A stretch of DNA of 64,000 nt, taken from assembly GCF_005049235.1 (NCBI RefSeq), contig NZ_SUMD01000010.1:160195-224194 (forward strand), in the 5' to 3' direction. The notes under the pieces are model-generated. The model was not told where the DNA came from. It worked only from the letters and a program-made list of their open reading frames with translations, and did no database searches. A program made the translations under genes and the position numbers. Positions 50,315 through 59,295 of the stretch are shown piece after piece; the stretch's first letter is position 1, and each line of letters opens with the position of its first letter. The DNA comes from Rhodococcus oryzae. Lineage in GTDB: Bacteria > Actinomycetota > Actinomycetes > Mycobacteriales > Mycobacteriaceae.

Positions 50315-50377
50315 CGCCGAGTGTGCACCTGCCGTGGCATCGCCCGAGAGCGACCGCCGGCAGGTGCACACTCGGCG
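50315..50377. repeat. 63-base palindromic element, copy 2
   Basis: CGCCGAGTGTGCACCTGCC (50315-50333) and its complement (50359-50377) with a 23-base loop containing GCATCGCCCGAG, the same design as copy 1. The two copies bracket the SRPBCC/ArsR/SRPBCC operon. Confidence 0.82.
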
Positions 50378-50406
50378 TATGCGACGGCTGGGCCGGTCCG
50401 CGGCGG

Positions 50407-51180
50407 CTATCCGGCGCGGCGGGATCCCAGCGGCGCGCGGTCGGCGCCCTCGATCTGCCAGAACGTCCACCCGTCCCTGGTCTCGACGTCGCCGCTGATG
50501 TGGCTGGCGACGGCATTGGCCGCGACGGTCGGATTGTCGAAGCGGCGGCCCTCCATCGGCCCGCGGGTGATCTCGAGCCGACCCGTCTGCTCGTCGTACA
50601 TGCCGACGAGCCGGTAGCCCTCGAAGTCCGCGACCACCTGCAGCCTCAGGTCGACGACCTCCTCGACGACCGCGGACTTCTTCGTGCGGGTGATCGGCAC
50701 CAGCTTCGGCCGGCTCGGCTCGGCCACCGCACCGACAGGCTTGCGACTGGGGTCCTTGACGTCGGACAGCCCGAGCAGGTCCCAGCGTGCACGGCCGTGC
50801 TCCACCCGTTCGACGGCGATGGCGTGGCTACCGGTCCGGGTGCGCCCGGGAACCTCCTTGACCCACAGATCGACCTCGCTGTGGATGTCGGCGGCGACCT
50901 CCTCGGACGGGACGACGAAGTACTCCTCCGGGGAGGTGGCCAGGTCGACGAACACCCAGAACTGGGATCCCGTGTCATCGGTGTCCAGCGCGCCGTCCTG
51001 CTTGCGTGCCTGCCAGTCGCCGTCGAGCTTGGTTCGCACCCGCACCACGCAACTGTCGTCGCCGACGCCCCACACCTGAACCGGGTTGCGCCGCGAGTGG
51101 GTGAGCCGGACCGCGCGGCCACCGCGCTGGGCGACCTCCGAGATGAATGCCTGAATACCCAGGCTGGCAGTGTTCTCCAT
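50407..51180 (-). CDS. Uncharacterised protein with RAMA/DUF4357-like C-terminus
   Basis: A 257-residue soluble protein. The first 140 residues look like a mixed alpha/beta domain with WVFVDLATSPEEYFVVPSEE, a pattern seen in nuclease-like stand-alone proteins. The last 70 residues, ITRGPMEGRRFDNPTVAANA then VETRDGWTFWQIE, resemble the DUF4357/RAMA module (a small domain ending Gly-Trp-x-Phe-Trp) found in DNA-modification and repair proteins. Function unknown; the resemblance is by eye. Confidence 0.55.
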   Translation of the reverse strand: MENTASLGIQAFISEVAQRGGRAVRLTHSRRNPVQVWGVGDDSCVVRVRTKLDGDWQARKQDGALDTDDTGSQFWVFVDLATSPEEYFVVPSEEVAADIHSEVDLWVKEVPGRTRTGSHAIAVERVEHGRARWDLLGLSDVKDPSRKPVGAVAEPSRPKLVPITRTKKSAVVEEVVDLRLQVVADFEGYRLVGMYDEQTGRLEITRGPMEGRRFDNPTVAANAVASHISGDVETRDGWTFWQIEGADRAPLGSRRAG

Positions 51181-51310
51181 GGTGTCCGTCCGTGCCGCTC
51201 AGCCCGTGCAAATGTGAGAGCAGTGGGGCGACGGGCGACGCGGACACGACTCGGTCTCTGACCTCCACCTTACGTGTATGCGGACCCGCGGTGACCCACA
51301 GCACGTGAGA

Positions 51311-52063
51311 TCACCGTTCTTGCAGCACCGAGAGGATGTTGCCGGCCGGATCGGTGAACCACGCGATGTAGGGTCCGTCGCCCCGGAAGATGCCCCGCTC
51401 GTCGGCCTCCATCCCCGGGTACCGCTCGAAGGTCACGCCCCGTTCGCGCAGTGCGTCGACCGCCGCATCGATGTCCTCGACCGGGAAGTTCAGGATGGTG
51501 TACGTCGCCGGGGTGTGGCTCTTCTTCGGGTACACCAGCACCGTCTTACCCCCGCCGACCTGCAGCGCGAGCAGGCCGAACTGCTCGGTGACGGTCAGGC
51601 CGAGGGTGTCGCGATAGAAGGCCGCGGCCACATCGATGTCGTCGACCGCGAAGCCGCTGTACGGCGCCGAGTTCAGCGTGGTGGACGGGGCGGGCACCCG
51701 GGCGGCCAGGTATCGCGCACCGAGCTCGATGATCTGGAAGTAGTTCCCGTCCGGGTCGATCAGCGTCCCGAAGAGCATCCCCTCGGAGCGTTCCTCGAGC
51801 CGGACCAGCCAATCGGCACCCATCTCGTCCAGGCGGGCCGCGACGGCTGACGCGTCGTCCACGTGGAAGTTGAGGATCGTGCGGCCGGGCTCGGGGTTCT
51901 TCTCCGCGACATCGTCGCGCTGGTCGAACAGGACGCTGACGCCCCCGAATCGGACGTCGCCGTCCGGGGTCGGAGCGGCGTCGAACGCCCTGCAGTACCA
52001 ATCCCGAAGGCGATCGGGGTCCGGGCTCGCAAGCAGAATGGAACCGAGGTCGGGGCTGGTCAT
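51311..52063 (-). CDS. Two-domain VOC (glyoxalase/bleomycin-resistance) protein
   Basis: 250 residues made of two vicinal-oxygen-chelate repeats. The first runs from [20 protein letters not shown] to [16 protein letters not shown], the second from [20 protein letters not shown] to [15 protein letters not shown]. Each repeat has the betaalphabetabetabeta pattern and a Glu-like metal position near its end, though the first ends QIIE and the second SVLQ, so only one classical Glu ligand is kept. GGGAGGA precedes the ATG. Substrate unknown. Confidence 0.85.
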   Translation of the reverse strand: MTSPDLGSILLASPDPDRLRDWYCRAFDAAPTPDGDVRFGGVSVLFDQRDDVAEKNPEPGRTILNFHVDDASAVAARLDEMGADWLVRLEERSEGMLFGTLIDPDGNYFQIIELGARYLAARVPAPSTTLNSAPYSGFAVDDIDVAAAFYRDTLGLTVTEQFGLLALQVGGGKTVLVYPKKSHTPATYTILNFPVEDIDAAVDALRERGVTFERYPGMEADERGIFRGDGPYIAWFTDPAGNILSVLQER

Positions 52064-52238
52064 GTGTCCTCCCGGGTGCGAGTGCCGGTCTCGACACTGC
52101 ACCCGACCGGGTCCGGACGCAAGGGCGACCCGCCGGGAGGACCTGGTCGGTTTCCGAAAACGTAACTTCCCCACGGACGGTGCCCGGCAACTACGGTTCG
52201 CCAGGACACCAGCACCGACCGACAGAGGGATGTTCTCA

Positions 52239-53384
52239 GTGAAGCGCGCGCACTTCTCCCCGCTGGCCCCACTGCTCGTCGCGGCCGTTGCCCTCGGCGG
52301 CGTCGCCATCAGCTCCCCCGCGTCCGCGGCCCCGATCCTGCCTGCGCCCGGCGGCGACACCGCCGTCGGCGTGACCGACCTGAGCCTCGTCGACCGCGAC
52401 CGCGAGGACCCCTGGGCGCCCGGCACCCGGCGCGAGCTCGCCGTGACCGTCACCTACCCCGCCGCGTCCGGGATCGGGCGCGAGCCCGCCGAATACGTCC
52501 CCGGCAGCGGGCTGCAGACGAACGGCCACCTGGATGCGCCCGTTGCCGCGAGTGGCCGACGCTCGCTGCCGGTGGTTCTCTTTTCCCCCGGGTTCTACAT
52601 TCCCCGGACGCTCTCGACCGGGACCGCGGAGCACCTCGCCGGCCGCGGGTACGTGGTGATCAGCATCGATCACACCGGCGACGCCCTGGCCACGGTCTTC
52701 CCCGACGGCCGGGTCGTTCCGCAGCGGATGACCGACTCGTACTCGGACGCCACCCTGCGCAAGGCCATCGACGCCAGGGTCGCCGACGCCAGGTTCGTGA
52801 TCGACTTCGTCGAGTCGCTCGGGCGCGGGGACGCGCAAGAGGTGCCTCTCCCCGAGGGGCTCGCCGACGCCGTCGACCCGTCCAGGATCGGGATGTTCGG
52901 CCATTCGATGGGCGGCGCGTCCACCGCCGAGGTGCTGCGCACCGAACCCCGACTCGACGCAGGCGTGAACCTCGACGGCGCCCTCTTCTACGGCACGGCG
53001 CCGAGCCCGATCGTCACCGAGGGCACCACCCGTCCCCTGCTGAGCGTCATCAGCTCTCTGCACGCCGACAGCCGCGAGGGCCGGGAACGGTTCTGGGACC
53101 AGTACTTCCGGACGCCCCGCGGGTGGAGCCGCGTCTATGCGATCGCCGACACCGGGCACGCCAGTTTCACCGACGCCGAGCACTTCGTCCCGCAGAGCGT
53201 GCCCGATCTCCCTGCCTTCCAGATCCCCGGTGGCCTGAGCCTCGGAACCGCCCCGCGACACGAGGTGACGAGGACGATCGACGGCCTCGTCACGGCGATG
53301 TTCGATCGTCACCTCAAGAACCGGCAGGACCCGGTGCTGGAGAATCCGACGCCGCGGTACCCGCTCGTCCGCGAGGTCCGCTGA
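52239..53384 (+). CDS. Secreted alpha/beta hydrolase (PAF-acetylhydrolase/lipase-like)
   Basis: 381 residues from a GTG chosen because GAGGG lies 9 bases upstream; an ATG at 52230 is in frame but too close to it. A signal peptide (hydrophobic core then SSPASAAP) should be cleaved near residue 34. [16 protein letters not shown] is the oxyanion region, [12 protein letters not shown] holds the nucleophile Ser, and a C-terminal TGHASFTD supplies the His. It resembles platelet-activating-factor acetylhydrolase-type esterases of Actinobacteria. The substrate is unknown. Confidence 0.83.
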   Translation: MKRAHFSPLAPLLVAAVALGGVAISSPASAAPILPAPGGDTAVGVTDLSLVDRDREDPWAPGTRRELAVTVTYPAASGIGREPAEYVPGSGLQTNGHLDAPVAASGRRSLPVVLFSPGFYIPRTLSTGTAEHLAGRGYVVISIDHTGDALATVFPDGRVVPQRMTDSYSDATLRKAIDARVADARFVIDFVESLGRGDAQEVPLPEGLADAVDPSRIGMFGHSMGGASTAEVLRTEPRLDAGVNLDGALFYGTAPSPIVTEGTTRPLLSVISSLHADSREGRERFWDQYFRTPRGWSRVYAIADTGHASFTDAEHFVPQSVPDLPAFQIPGGLSLGTAPRHEVTRTIDGLVTAMFDRHLKNRQDPVLENPTPRYPLVREVR

Positions 53385-53407
53385 GCGCGCCAAGCGGACG
53401 AGTCAGG

Positions 53408-55186
53408 TCAGCGGTACAGCGCGTCGATCTCGTCGGCGAAGCGCTCGGTGACCACCTTGCGCTTGATCTTCAGGGTGGCGGTCATCTCACCGTCGGCCTC
53501 GGTGAGGTCGCGATGCAGGATCGCGAACTTCTTGATCGCCTCGGAATGCGAGACAGTGCTGTTCGCGTCGTCCACCACCTGCTGCAGCGCGGCGTGCAGG
53601 TCCCGGTCTTCGCTCAGGTCCGCGACGGAGGCCGAGGCGGGCTTGCCGTTCTCGGTCTTCCACAGCGCGAACACGTCCGGGTCCACGGTGAGCAGCGTGG
53701 CGATGAAGGGGCGCGCGTCCCCGACGACCACGGCCTGCGAGATCAGGGCGTGCGAGCGCATCCGGTCCTCGAGCGGTCCCGGCGAGACGTTCTTGCCGCC
53801 CGCCGTGATCAGGAGGTCCTTCTTCCTCCCGGTGATGGTGAGGAAGCCGTCCGCGTCCAGCTCGCCGAGGTCGCCGGTCCGCAGCCAGCCCCCGTCGAAG
53901 GTGTCGGCGGTGGCCTGCTCGTTGTGCCAGTAACCGCCGAACACCACCCCGCCGCACAGTTCGATCTCACCGTCGGCCGCGATGCGAACGCCGTTGCCGC
54001 CCATCGGCCGTCCGACAGTACCCATCTTGTGCGCACCCGGGATGTTGACGCAGTGCGCCGCGGTGGTCTCGGTGAGTCCGTAACCCTCGTAGATCGGCAC
54101 GCCGACGCCACGGAAGAAGTGCCCGAGGCTGGGCATCAGCGCGCCGCCGCCGGAGATGGCCCACCAGCACTCCCCGCCCAGCGCGGCCCGGAGCTTCGAG
54201 TAGACGAGCCGGTCCGCGACCCAGTGCTGGGCGCGGAGCACCGGGGATGGTCCACCCGCGTCGAGCGCCTCGCTGTAGCGGACGGCGGTCTTCTCGGCGA
54301 AGCCGAAGATCGCCTTCTTGACGGCGCCGCCCTGCGCGGCGCTGTGCGCGGCCGAGTCCCGGACCTTCTCGAAGACCCGCGGTACCCCGAGGATCGTGTG
54401 CGGCTGGTACCGGGCGAACTGCCCCACGACGGTACTGAAGTTCGACCAATGCGCCTGCGCCCCACCGGCTTCGAACATCGCCAGTGACACGGCACGGGCG
54501 AGGACATGAGCCAGCGGCAAGAAGGTGAGCATTCGGTTGCCGGGCTTGGCAACCTCACCGATGCTGGCCGTGAGGATGCCGCGAACCTCGGAAAGGAAGT
54601 TGCGGTGGGTCAGGATGCAGCCCTTGGGCCTGCCCGTGGTGCCGGAGGTGTACACCAGCGACGCCAGGTCGTCGGCCCGGATCGCCGCGACCCGGTCGTG
54701 CACCTCGGCATCGTCGAGTTGCGCGCCCGCGGCGATCAGCGCACCCACGGCGTTGTCATCGATCTGACGGACACCGAGTCCGGAGCCATCGAAGGCCGAG
54801 GCGTGCCGTTCGGTTTCGACGATCGCCGTCACCGCACCCGAATCCTCTGCGATCCATCGAATCTGGTCGGGCGAGGACGAGTCGTAGATCGGCACCGAGG
54901 CCGCACCCGCCGCCCAGATCGCGAAGTCGAACAGCGTCCATTCGAACCGGGTGGCCGACAGCAGGATCACCCGATCACCGCGGGACACACCTCCCGCGAT
55001 CAGGCCCTTCGCGACGCCGACCACCAGATCGGCGAACTCCGCCGCGGTGACGTCGACCCAGTCGCCACCGATCGGTCGACTGAACAGCACCCGCTCGGGC
55101 GCTTCCTGCGCGTGCCGGTAGACGGAACGGACGAGGGCGTCATCGTCCGTGATGGTGAACTGGGCGTTGGTGGTGAATTCACGCAC
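53408..55186 (-). CDS. Long-chain fatty acyl-CoA ligase (FadD15-like)
   Basis: A 592-residue AMP-forming ligase activating fatty acids to acyl-CoA. Motif A3 YTSGTTGRPKGCILTH is near 180-195, GYGLTETTAAHC is the adenylate-binding A5 region, WLRTGDLGELDADGFL the A7/A8 region, and GRKKDLLITAGGKNVSPGPL the hinge. The GTG at 55186, overlapping the regulator stop by 8 bp and preceded by GGAG, is preferred over 55219. It is the second gene of an operon with the MarR-type regulator. Confidence 0.88.
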   Translation of the reverse strand: MREFTTNAQFTITDDDALVRSVYRHAQEAPERVLFSRPIGGDWVDVTAAEFADLVVGVAKGLIAGGVSRGDRVILLSATRFEWTLFDFAIWAAGAASVPIYDSSSPDQIRWIAEDSGAVTAIVETERHASAFDGSGLGVRQIDDNAVGALIAAGAQLDDAEVHDRVAAIRADDLASLVYTSGTTGRPKGCILTHRNFLSEVRGILTASIGEVAKPGNRMLTFLPLAHVLARAVSLAMFEAGGAQAHWSNFSTVVGQFARYQPHTILGVPRVFEKVRDSAAHSAAQGGAVKKAIFGFAEKTAVRYSEALDAGGPSPVLRAQHWVADRLVYSKLRAALGGECWWAISGGGALMPSLGHFFRGVGVPIYEGYGLTETTAAHCVNIPGAHKMGTVGRPMGGNGVRIAADGEIELCGGVVFGGYWHNEQATADTFDGGWLRTGDLGELDADGFLTITGRKKDLLITAGGKNVSPGPLEDRMRSHALISQAVVVGDARPFIATLLTVDPDVFALWKTENGKPASASVADLSEDRDLHAALQQVVDDANSTVSHSEAIKKFAILHRDLTEADGEMTATLKIKRKVVTERFADEIDALYR

Positions 55187-55646
55187 GGGGGTCTGCTCCG
55201 ATGCTCTGGTCGGTGTCATGGTCTGCGGTACTGGTGCGGAACCGGTTCAGCATGCGGGCGAGGTCGGCGATGTCCGCGGCCGACCAGTCCCGGACCCGCT
55301 CCCCCACCTCGTCGCGGCGGCGCCGGTCAGCCTCCCCGAGGACGTCGCGGCCTGCGTCCGTGAGGCTGAGCGGATGCCCGCTGCGGATCGGTCCGGGTTC
55401 GGCCTGGACCCACCCGGCGTCGACGCATCCGCGCAGCTGCCGCGACACGGTCGACCGGTGCACCCCGAACGCCTCGGAGATCTCGGTCGCCCGGCATCCC
55501 GGATTGCGCTCGATATAGGAGAGCACCGAGTGCTGGGCGAAGGTGGGCAGCCCCTCGGCGGGACGCTCCCCCGTCATCAGCTGACGGACCAGGTGCACGA
55601 GCTCCTCGTGTACCTGGGCGACGGCCGCGGTCGATCGTTGTTGCAC
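55179..55646 (-). CDS. MarR-family transcriptional regulator (leaderless GTG start)
   Basis: 155 residues from GTG 55646 (MQQRSTAAVAQVHEELVHLV). The winged helix is LPTFAQHSVLSYIERNPGCR, ATEISEAFGVHRSTVSRQLR and a wing around GPIRSGHPLSLTDAGRDVL. The start is supported by a -10-like TATAGT on the minus strand only 6 bases upstream, so the message is probably leaderless. The longer reading to 55886 is Arg/Pro-rich and looks non-coding. It is coupled to the acyl-CoA ligase and probably controls it. Confidence 0.83.
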   Translation of the reverse strand: MQQRSTAAVAQVHEELVHLVRQLMTGERPAEGLPTFAQHSVLSYIERNPGCRATEISEAFGVHRSTVSRQLRGCVDAGWVQAEPGPIRSGHPLSLTDAGRDVLGEADRRRRDEVGERVRDWSAADIADLARMLNRFRTSTADHDTDQSIGADPRA

Positions 55647-55661
55647 AACGCAACTATAAAC
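55640..55661 (-). promoter_or_regulatory. -10 box and palindrome at start of MarR-type gene
   Basis: On the minus strand TATAGT is followed within 6 bases by the GTG start, and GTTGCGTTGTGCAAC (55654-55640; arms GTTGC/GCAAC) covers both. A repressor bound here would block its own leaderless promoter. Confidence 0.5.
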
Positions 55662-55921
55662 CCGCCCCGGCCCCGTCCGACTCGGGCCTGGGCCCGGACG
55701 GCGAATCCGAACATTCGGATCAGCGTGATCCGAACTCCGCCGCGCCCCCTCGCGGCGGCGCAATCGTCGACCGGCCCGTCGTTTGCCCAGGTACGCCCGC
55801 ACCGCGGGTGGCGCAATCGCCTCACCACGCCGGCGGCCGCGAAGTGAGCGGCCAGGAACCCGCGAAACCGCCGCTACTGTCGGCATTCGTCCAGGTCACC
55901 GGCCCCAAGGGAGGGAAGCAG

Positions 55922-56683
55922 ATGAGCGCAGCCATCGAGCCGCCGCCGAACCGCCGCTCCCGCGCCGACCGGGCCCGCCAGGTCGCGGACGTGCTGCGCC
56001 AGCAGACCCTGGCCGGCGCGTTCGCCGGCACCCTGCCACCCGAGCACGACCTCGCCGTCGAATTCGCGGTCTCCAGGAACACCGTGCGGGCGGCCCTCGC
56101 GCTGCTCAAGGACGAGGGCCTGATCGACCGCGCGCCGCGGGTCGGCACCCAGGTGTCCGGGCGCAAGTTCGACCACGGCATCGACACCCTGCTCGGCCTG
56201 AAGGAGACGCTCCGCGAGCACGGTGAGGTGCGCAACGAGGTGCGCGCGGCCCTGCGCCTCGTGCCTCCGCCCGCCGTCGCGCGCCGCCTCGAACTCGACC
56301 GGGGCGAGCCCGCGGTGTACATCGAGCGGCTCCGCTACCTCGGCGACCTGCCGCTCAGCCTGGACCTGACCTACCTCGTCCCGGACCTCGGCGACGAACT
56401 GCTGCGCCGCGACCTCGCGGGCAACGACATCTTCGCCCTGATCGAGGAGGTCTCCGGCGGGCCGCTCGGATCGGCCGAGCTGGCCATCGAATCCGTCAAC
56501 GCCGACGCCCACACCGCGGCGGCGCTGCAGGCCCCCGAGGGCGCCGCGCTGCTGCTTCTCGAACGACTCACCACCCTCGACGACGGCAGGCCCGTCGACC
56601 TCGAGTACATCCGCATGCGAGGTGACCGCATCACCATGCGGGGCAACCTCTTCCGCACAAACCAACCCTGGGAGCTGACCTGA
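55922..56683 (+). CDS. GntR-family (UTRA-domain) regulator of AprA/B-like operon
   Basis: 253 residues, GGGAGG 7 bases before the ATG. The N-terminal winged helix shows ARQVADVLRQQTLAGAFAGT, LPPEHDLAVEFAVSRNTVRA and ALALLKDEGLIDRAPRVGTQ, the GntR pattern. The C-terminal 160 residues are a UTRA ligand domain (PAVYIERLRYLGDLPLSLDL, YLVPDLGDELLRRDL, LEYIRMRGDRITM). It is the first gene of a six-gene operon; its stop overlaps the ferredoxin ATG (TGATG). It should sense the compound handled by the operon. Confidence 0.88.
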   Translation: MSAAIEPPPNRRSRADRARQVADVLRQQTLAGAFAGTLPPEHDLAVEFAVSRNTVRAALALLKDEGLIDRAPRVGTQVSGRKFDHGIDTLLGLKETLREHGEVRNEVRAALRLVPPPAVARRLELDRGEPAVYIERLRYLGDLPLSLDLTYLVPDLGDELLRRDLAGNDIFALIEEVSGGPLGSAELAIESVNADAHTAAALQAPEGAALLLLERLTTLDDGRPVDLEYIRMRGDRITMRGNLFRTNQPWELT

Positions 56684-56910
56684 TGGCACTGGTCAACCAA
56701 CGCGCCGACGTCCCCGTCACCATCGATGAGTCACTCTGCATCGAGGGGTGCACCCTCTGCGTCGAGATCTGCCCGCTGGACTCGCTGGCGATCAACCCGG
56801 ACAACGGCAAGGCCTTCATGCACGTCGACGAGTGCTGGTACTGCGGCCCCTGCGCGGCCCGCTGTCCCACCGGCGCAGTCACCGTCAACATGCCCTTCCT
56901 GCTCCGCTAG
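56683..56910 (+). CDS. Two-cluster ferredoxin, AprB-like
   Basis: A 75-residue iron-sulfur protein with two 4Fe-4S motifs: CIEGCTLCVEICPLD (Cys-x3-Cys-x2-Cys-x3-Cys-Pro) at 19-33 and CWYCGPCAARCPTGA (Cys-x2-Cys-x2-Cys-x3-Cys-Pro) near 51-65. The spacing and the aromatic, Gly-poor linker around HVDECWYC recall the beta subunit of adenylylsulfate reductase more than ordinary bacterial ferredoxins. It should pass electrons to or from the flavoprotein at the end of the operon. The extra residue in the first motif is unusual. Confidence 0.85.
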   Translation: MALVNQRADVPVTIDESLCIEGCTLCVEICPLDSLAINPDNGKAFMHVDECWYCGPCAARCPTGAVTVNMPFLLR

Positions 56911-56950
56911 CCGCCAGGCACCGGACAACCCGACCACCAAGGACCCGAAC

Positions 56951-58396
56951 ATGAAACGCCGCATCCCCGCGGCGGCGATGGCCGCTGCCCTCACCACGGC
57001 CATGCTCGCCGGCTGCTCCCTCGACAGCGACTCCGGCGGCGGCGCAGGCGGCACGGACGCCGTGCCCGTCGTCATCGGCTACCAGTCCAAGACGATCAAT
57101 ACGGTCACCGCAGGCACCCTCCTCAAGGCACAGGGCTACCTCGAGAAGCGCCTGGCCGCAGTCACCGAGCGGACCGGTACCGAGTACTCCGTGCAATGGC
57201 AGGACTACGACACCGGCGCACCCATCACCGCCCAGATGGTCGCCGAGAAGATCGACATCGGTTCGATGGGCGACTACCCGATGCTCATCAACGGGTCCCG
57301 AACCCAGGCCAACCCGCGCGCGAAGACCGAGATCGTCTCGGTCACCGGGTACAACCCCAAGGGCGCGCTGAACATGGTTGTGGTGCCGCCGGATTCGCCG
57401 GCGACCGGTCTTGCCGACCTGGCCGGACAGAAGGTGTCCGCCAGCGTCGGCTCCGCCGGCCACGGCACCCTCGTGCAGGCGCTCGACCGCGCCGGACTCG
57501 ACCCCGCCACGGGAGTCGAGGTGCTCAACCAGCAGCCCCAGGTCGGCTCGTCCGCGCTCGAGTCCGGGCAGGTGGCCGCGCTGTCACAGTTCGTGGCGTG
57601 GCCTGGCCTGCTGGTGTTCCAGGACAAGGCGAAGCTGCTCTACGACGGCGCGGAGCTGAATCAGCCGACCCTGCACGGGGTGGTGGTGCGCGAGTCGTAC
57701 GCCGAGCAGCACCCCGAGGTGCTCGACGCCTTCCTGCTCGCGCAGCTCGACGCCACCCGATTCATCCGCGGCGAGCCCCTCGAGGCGTCGCAGATCGTCG
57801 CCGAGCAGAGCGGACTGCCACAGGAGGTGGTCTACCTCTACAACGGCCCCGGCGGCACCTCGTTCGACCCGACGCTCAAGCCCCGCCTGGTCGAAGCCCT
57901 GAAAACCGATGTGCCCTACCTGAAGTCGATCGGCGACTTCGCCGACCTGAACATCGACGGATTCGTCGACGACGCGCCGCTGCGTGCCGCCTATGCGGCC
58001 GAGGGCATCGAGTCCTACGACGCCGCGGTCGCCGTCTCCGCCAACCCCGCGGCCCTGTCCGGCTCCGACCCCGGGTGCGGAGTGCCCGTCGCCGATCCCG
58101 CGCAGGCGAGCGAGCTGTGGCTCGAGGGCGCAACACAGACGCAGCCCGCGGCCGACCCCACCTGCCTCCTGCGCTCGGTCAAGAAGGCGCGCGGCGAGGG
58201 CAGGGAAATCCGGGCCGCCTACGTGCCCGACGCGGAACTGGGCACCCGCTGGTTCGCGGACAAGGCGGTGTGGGTGCGCGACGGGGCTCGATTCCTGCCC
58301 TTCACCACCGCGGCCGCGGCGGGCCGCTACCTGCAGAAGAACCCCGCGAGCGCTCCGATCACCTACGACCGCGCCGTCGAGGAGGTCCGGCCGTGA
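56951..58396 (+). CDS. ABC substrate-binding lipoprotein with NosL-like C-terminal extension
   Basis: 481 residues. Lipobox LAGC (Cys22). Residues 38-320 are the nitrate/sulfonate/taurine-type binding fold: VIGYQSKTINTVTAGTLLKA, KIDIGSMGDYPMLINGSRTQ, GLADLAGQKVSASVGSAGHG, ALESGQVAALSQF. The usual protein ends near 330, but this one continues for about 150 residues with Cys376, Cys405 and a stretch DKAVWVRDGARFLPFTTAAA (438-457) that resembles part of the NosL copper-binding fold. The extension is specific to this operon in the window. AAGGA precedes the ATG. Confidence 0.8.
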   Translation: MKRRIPAAAMAAALTTAMLAGCSLDSDSGGGAGGTDAVPVVIGYQSKTINTVTAGTLLKAQGYLEKRLAAVTERTGTEYSVQWQDYDTGAPITAQMVAEKIDIGSMGDYPMLINGSRTQANPRAKTEIVSVTGYNPKGALNMVVVPPDSPATGLADLAGQKVSASVGSAGHGTLVQALDRAGLDPATGVEVLNQQPQVGSSALESGQVAALSQFVAWPGLLVFQDKAKLLYDGAELNQPTLHGVVVRESYAEQHPEVLDAFLLAQLDATRFIRGEPLEASQIVAEQSGLPQEVVYLYNGPGGTSFDPTLKPRLVEALKTDVPYLKSIGDFADLNIDGFVDDAPLRAAYAAEGIESYDAAVAVSANPAALSGSDPGCGVPVADPAQASELWLEGATQTQPAADPTCLLRSVKKARGEGREIRAAYVPDAELGTRWFADKAVWVRDGARFLPFTTAAAAGRYLQKNPASAPITYDRAVEEVRP

Positions 58397-59295
58397 CCGC
58401 GTCCGTGACCGCGGCAGGCGCGCGGGCGTCCGTCCCGGCGTCGGTCGGGCCGGAGTCGGTCGGCCCGGTGGAGGACGCGACGTCGGACCCCGGCGCAGTG
58501 ACCAGGACCGACGGGCCCGCCCGGTGGCGGTCCCGGGCCATCCGGATCACCTCGGTGATCGCCGCGGTGATCGCCTGGCAGTTGCTGACGGCCAACAGCG
58601 TTCGGCTGTGGCTGCGGTTCGACACGCTTCCGACCGTGACCGAGATCGTCTCGGCGTTCGGGGAACAGCTCCGGACCGACCTCTTCTACCTGGACCTCGG
58701 TCAGTCGCTGATCCGGATCGTGTCCGGGTTCGGCCTCGCCACGGTGGCGGGGGTTGCTGTCGGCATCGCGCTCGGACGCTCTCGCCTGTTCGCCGACACC
58801 GTCGGCCCGCTGGCCGAACTGGCGCGGCCCATCCCGGCGATCGCCATCGTGCCGGTGGCGATCCTGCTGTTCCCCAGCGACGAGGCAGGCATCGTCTTCA
58901 TCACCTTCATCGCCGCCTTCTTCCCGATCATGGTCAGCACCCGGCACGCGGTGCGGGCGCTCCCGACCATCTGGGAGGACTCCGTGCGCACCCTGGGCGG
59001 CAGCCGCTGGGACGTCCTCGGCCGCGTGGTGCTCCCCGGGATCCTGCCCGGGCTGTTCAGCGGGCTGTCGGTCGGCATCGGGGTCGCGTGGATCTGCGTG
59101 ATCTCCGCCGAGATGATCTCGGGCCGACTCGGGGTCGGCTACCGCACCTGGCAGGCATACACGATCGTCGACTACCCGGGCGTGTTCGTCGGCATGATCA
59201 CCATCGGCATCCTCGGGTTCTCGACGTCCGCGGCGGTCGAACTGCTCGGCCGCCGCGTCACCCGGTGGCTGCCCCGAGGGGAGAACACCAGATGA
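58393..59295 (+). CDS. ABC importer permease (nitrate/sulfonate type)
   Basis: 300 residues from a GTG that overlaps the binding-protein stop (GTGA). A 45-residue polar leader precedes about six membrane helices (ITSVIAAVIAWQLLTAN, GFGLATVAGVAVGIALG, IPAIAIVPVAILLFP, GIVFITFIAAFFPIMVSTR, GLFSGLSVGIGVAWICVIS). The ATPase contact loop is EDSVRTLGGSRWDVLGRVVL. Its stop overlaps the ATPase ATG by 4 bp. Confidence 0.9.
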   Translation: MTASVTAAGARASVPASVGPESVGPVEDATSDPGAVTRTDGPARWRSRAIRITSVIAAVIAWQLLTANSVRLWLRFDTLPTVTEIVSAFGEQLRTDLFYLDLGQSLIRIVSGFGLATVAGVAVGIALGRSRLFADTVGPLAELARPIPAIAIVPVAILLFPSDEAGIVFITFIAAFFPIMVSTRHAVRALPTIWEDSVRTLGGSRWDVLGRVVLPGILPGLFSGLSVGIGVAWICVISAEMISGRLGVGYRTWQAYTIVDYPGVFVGMITIGILGFSTSAAVELLGRRVTRWLPRGENTR

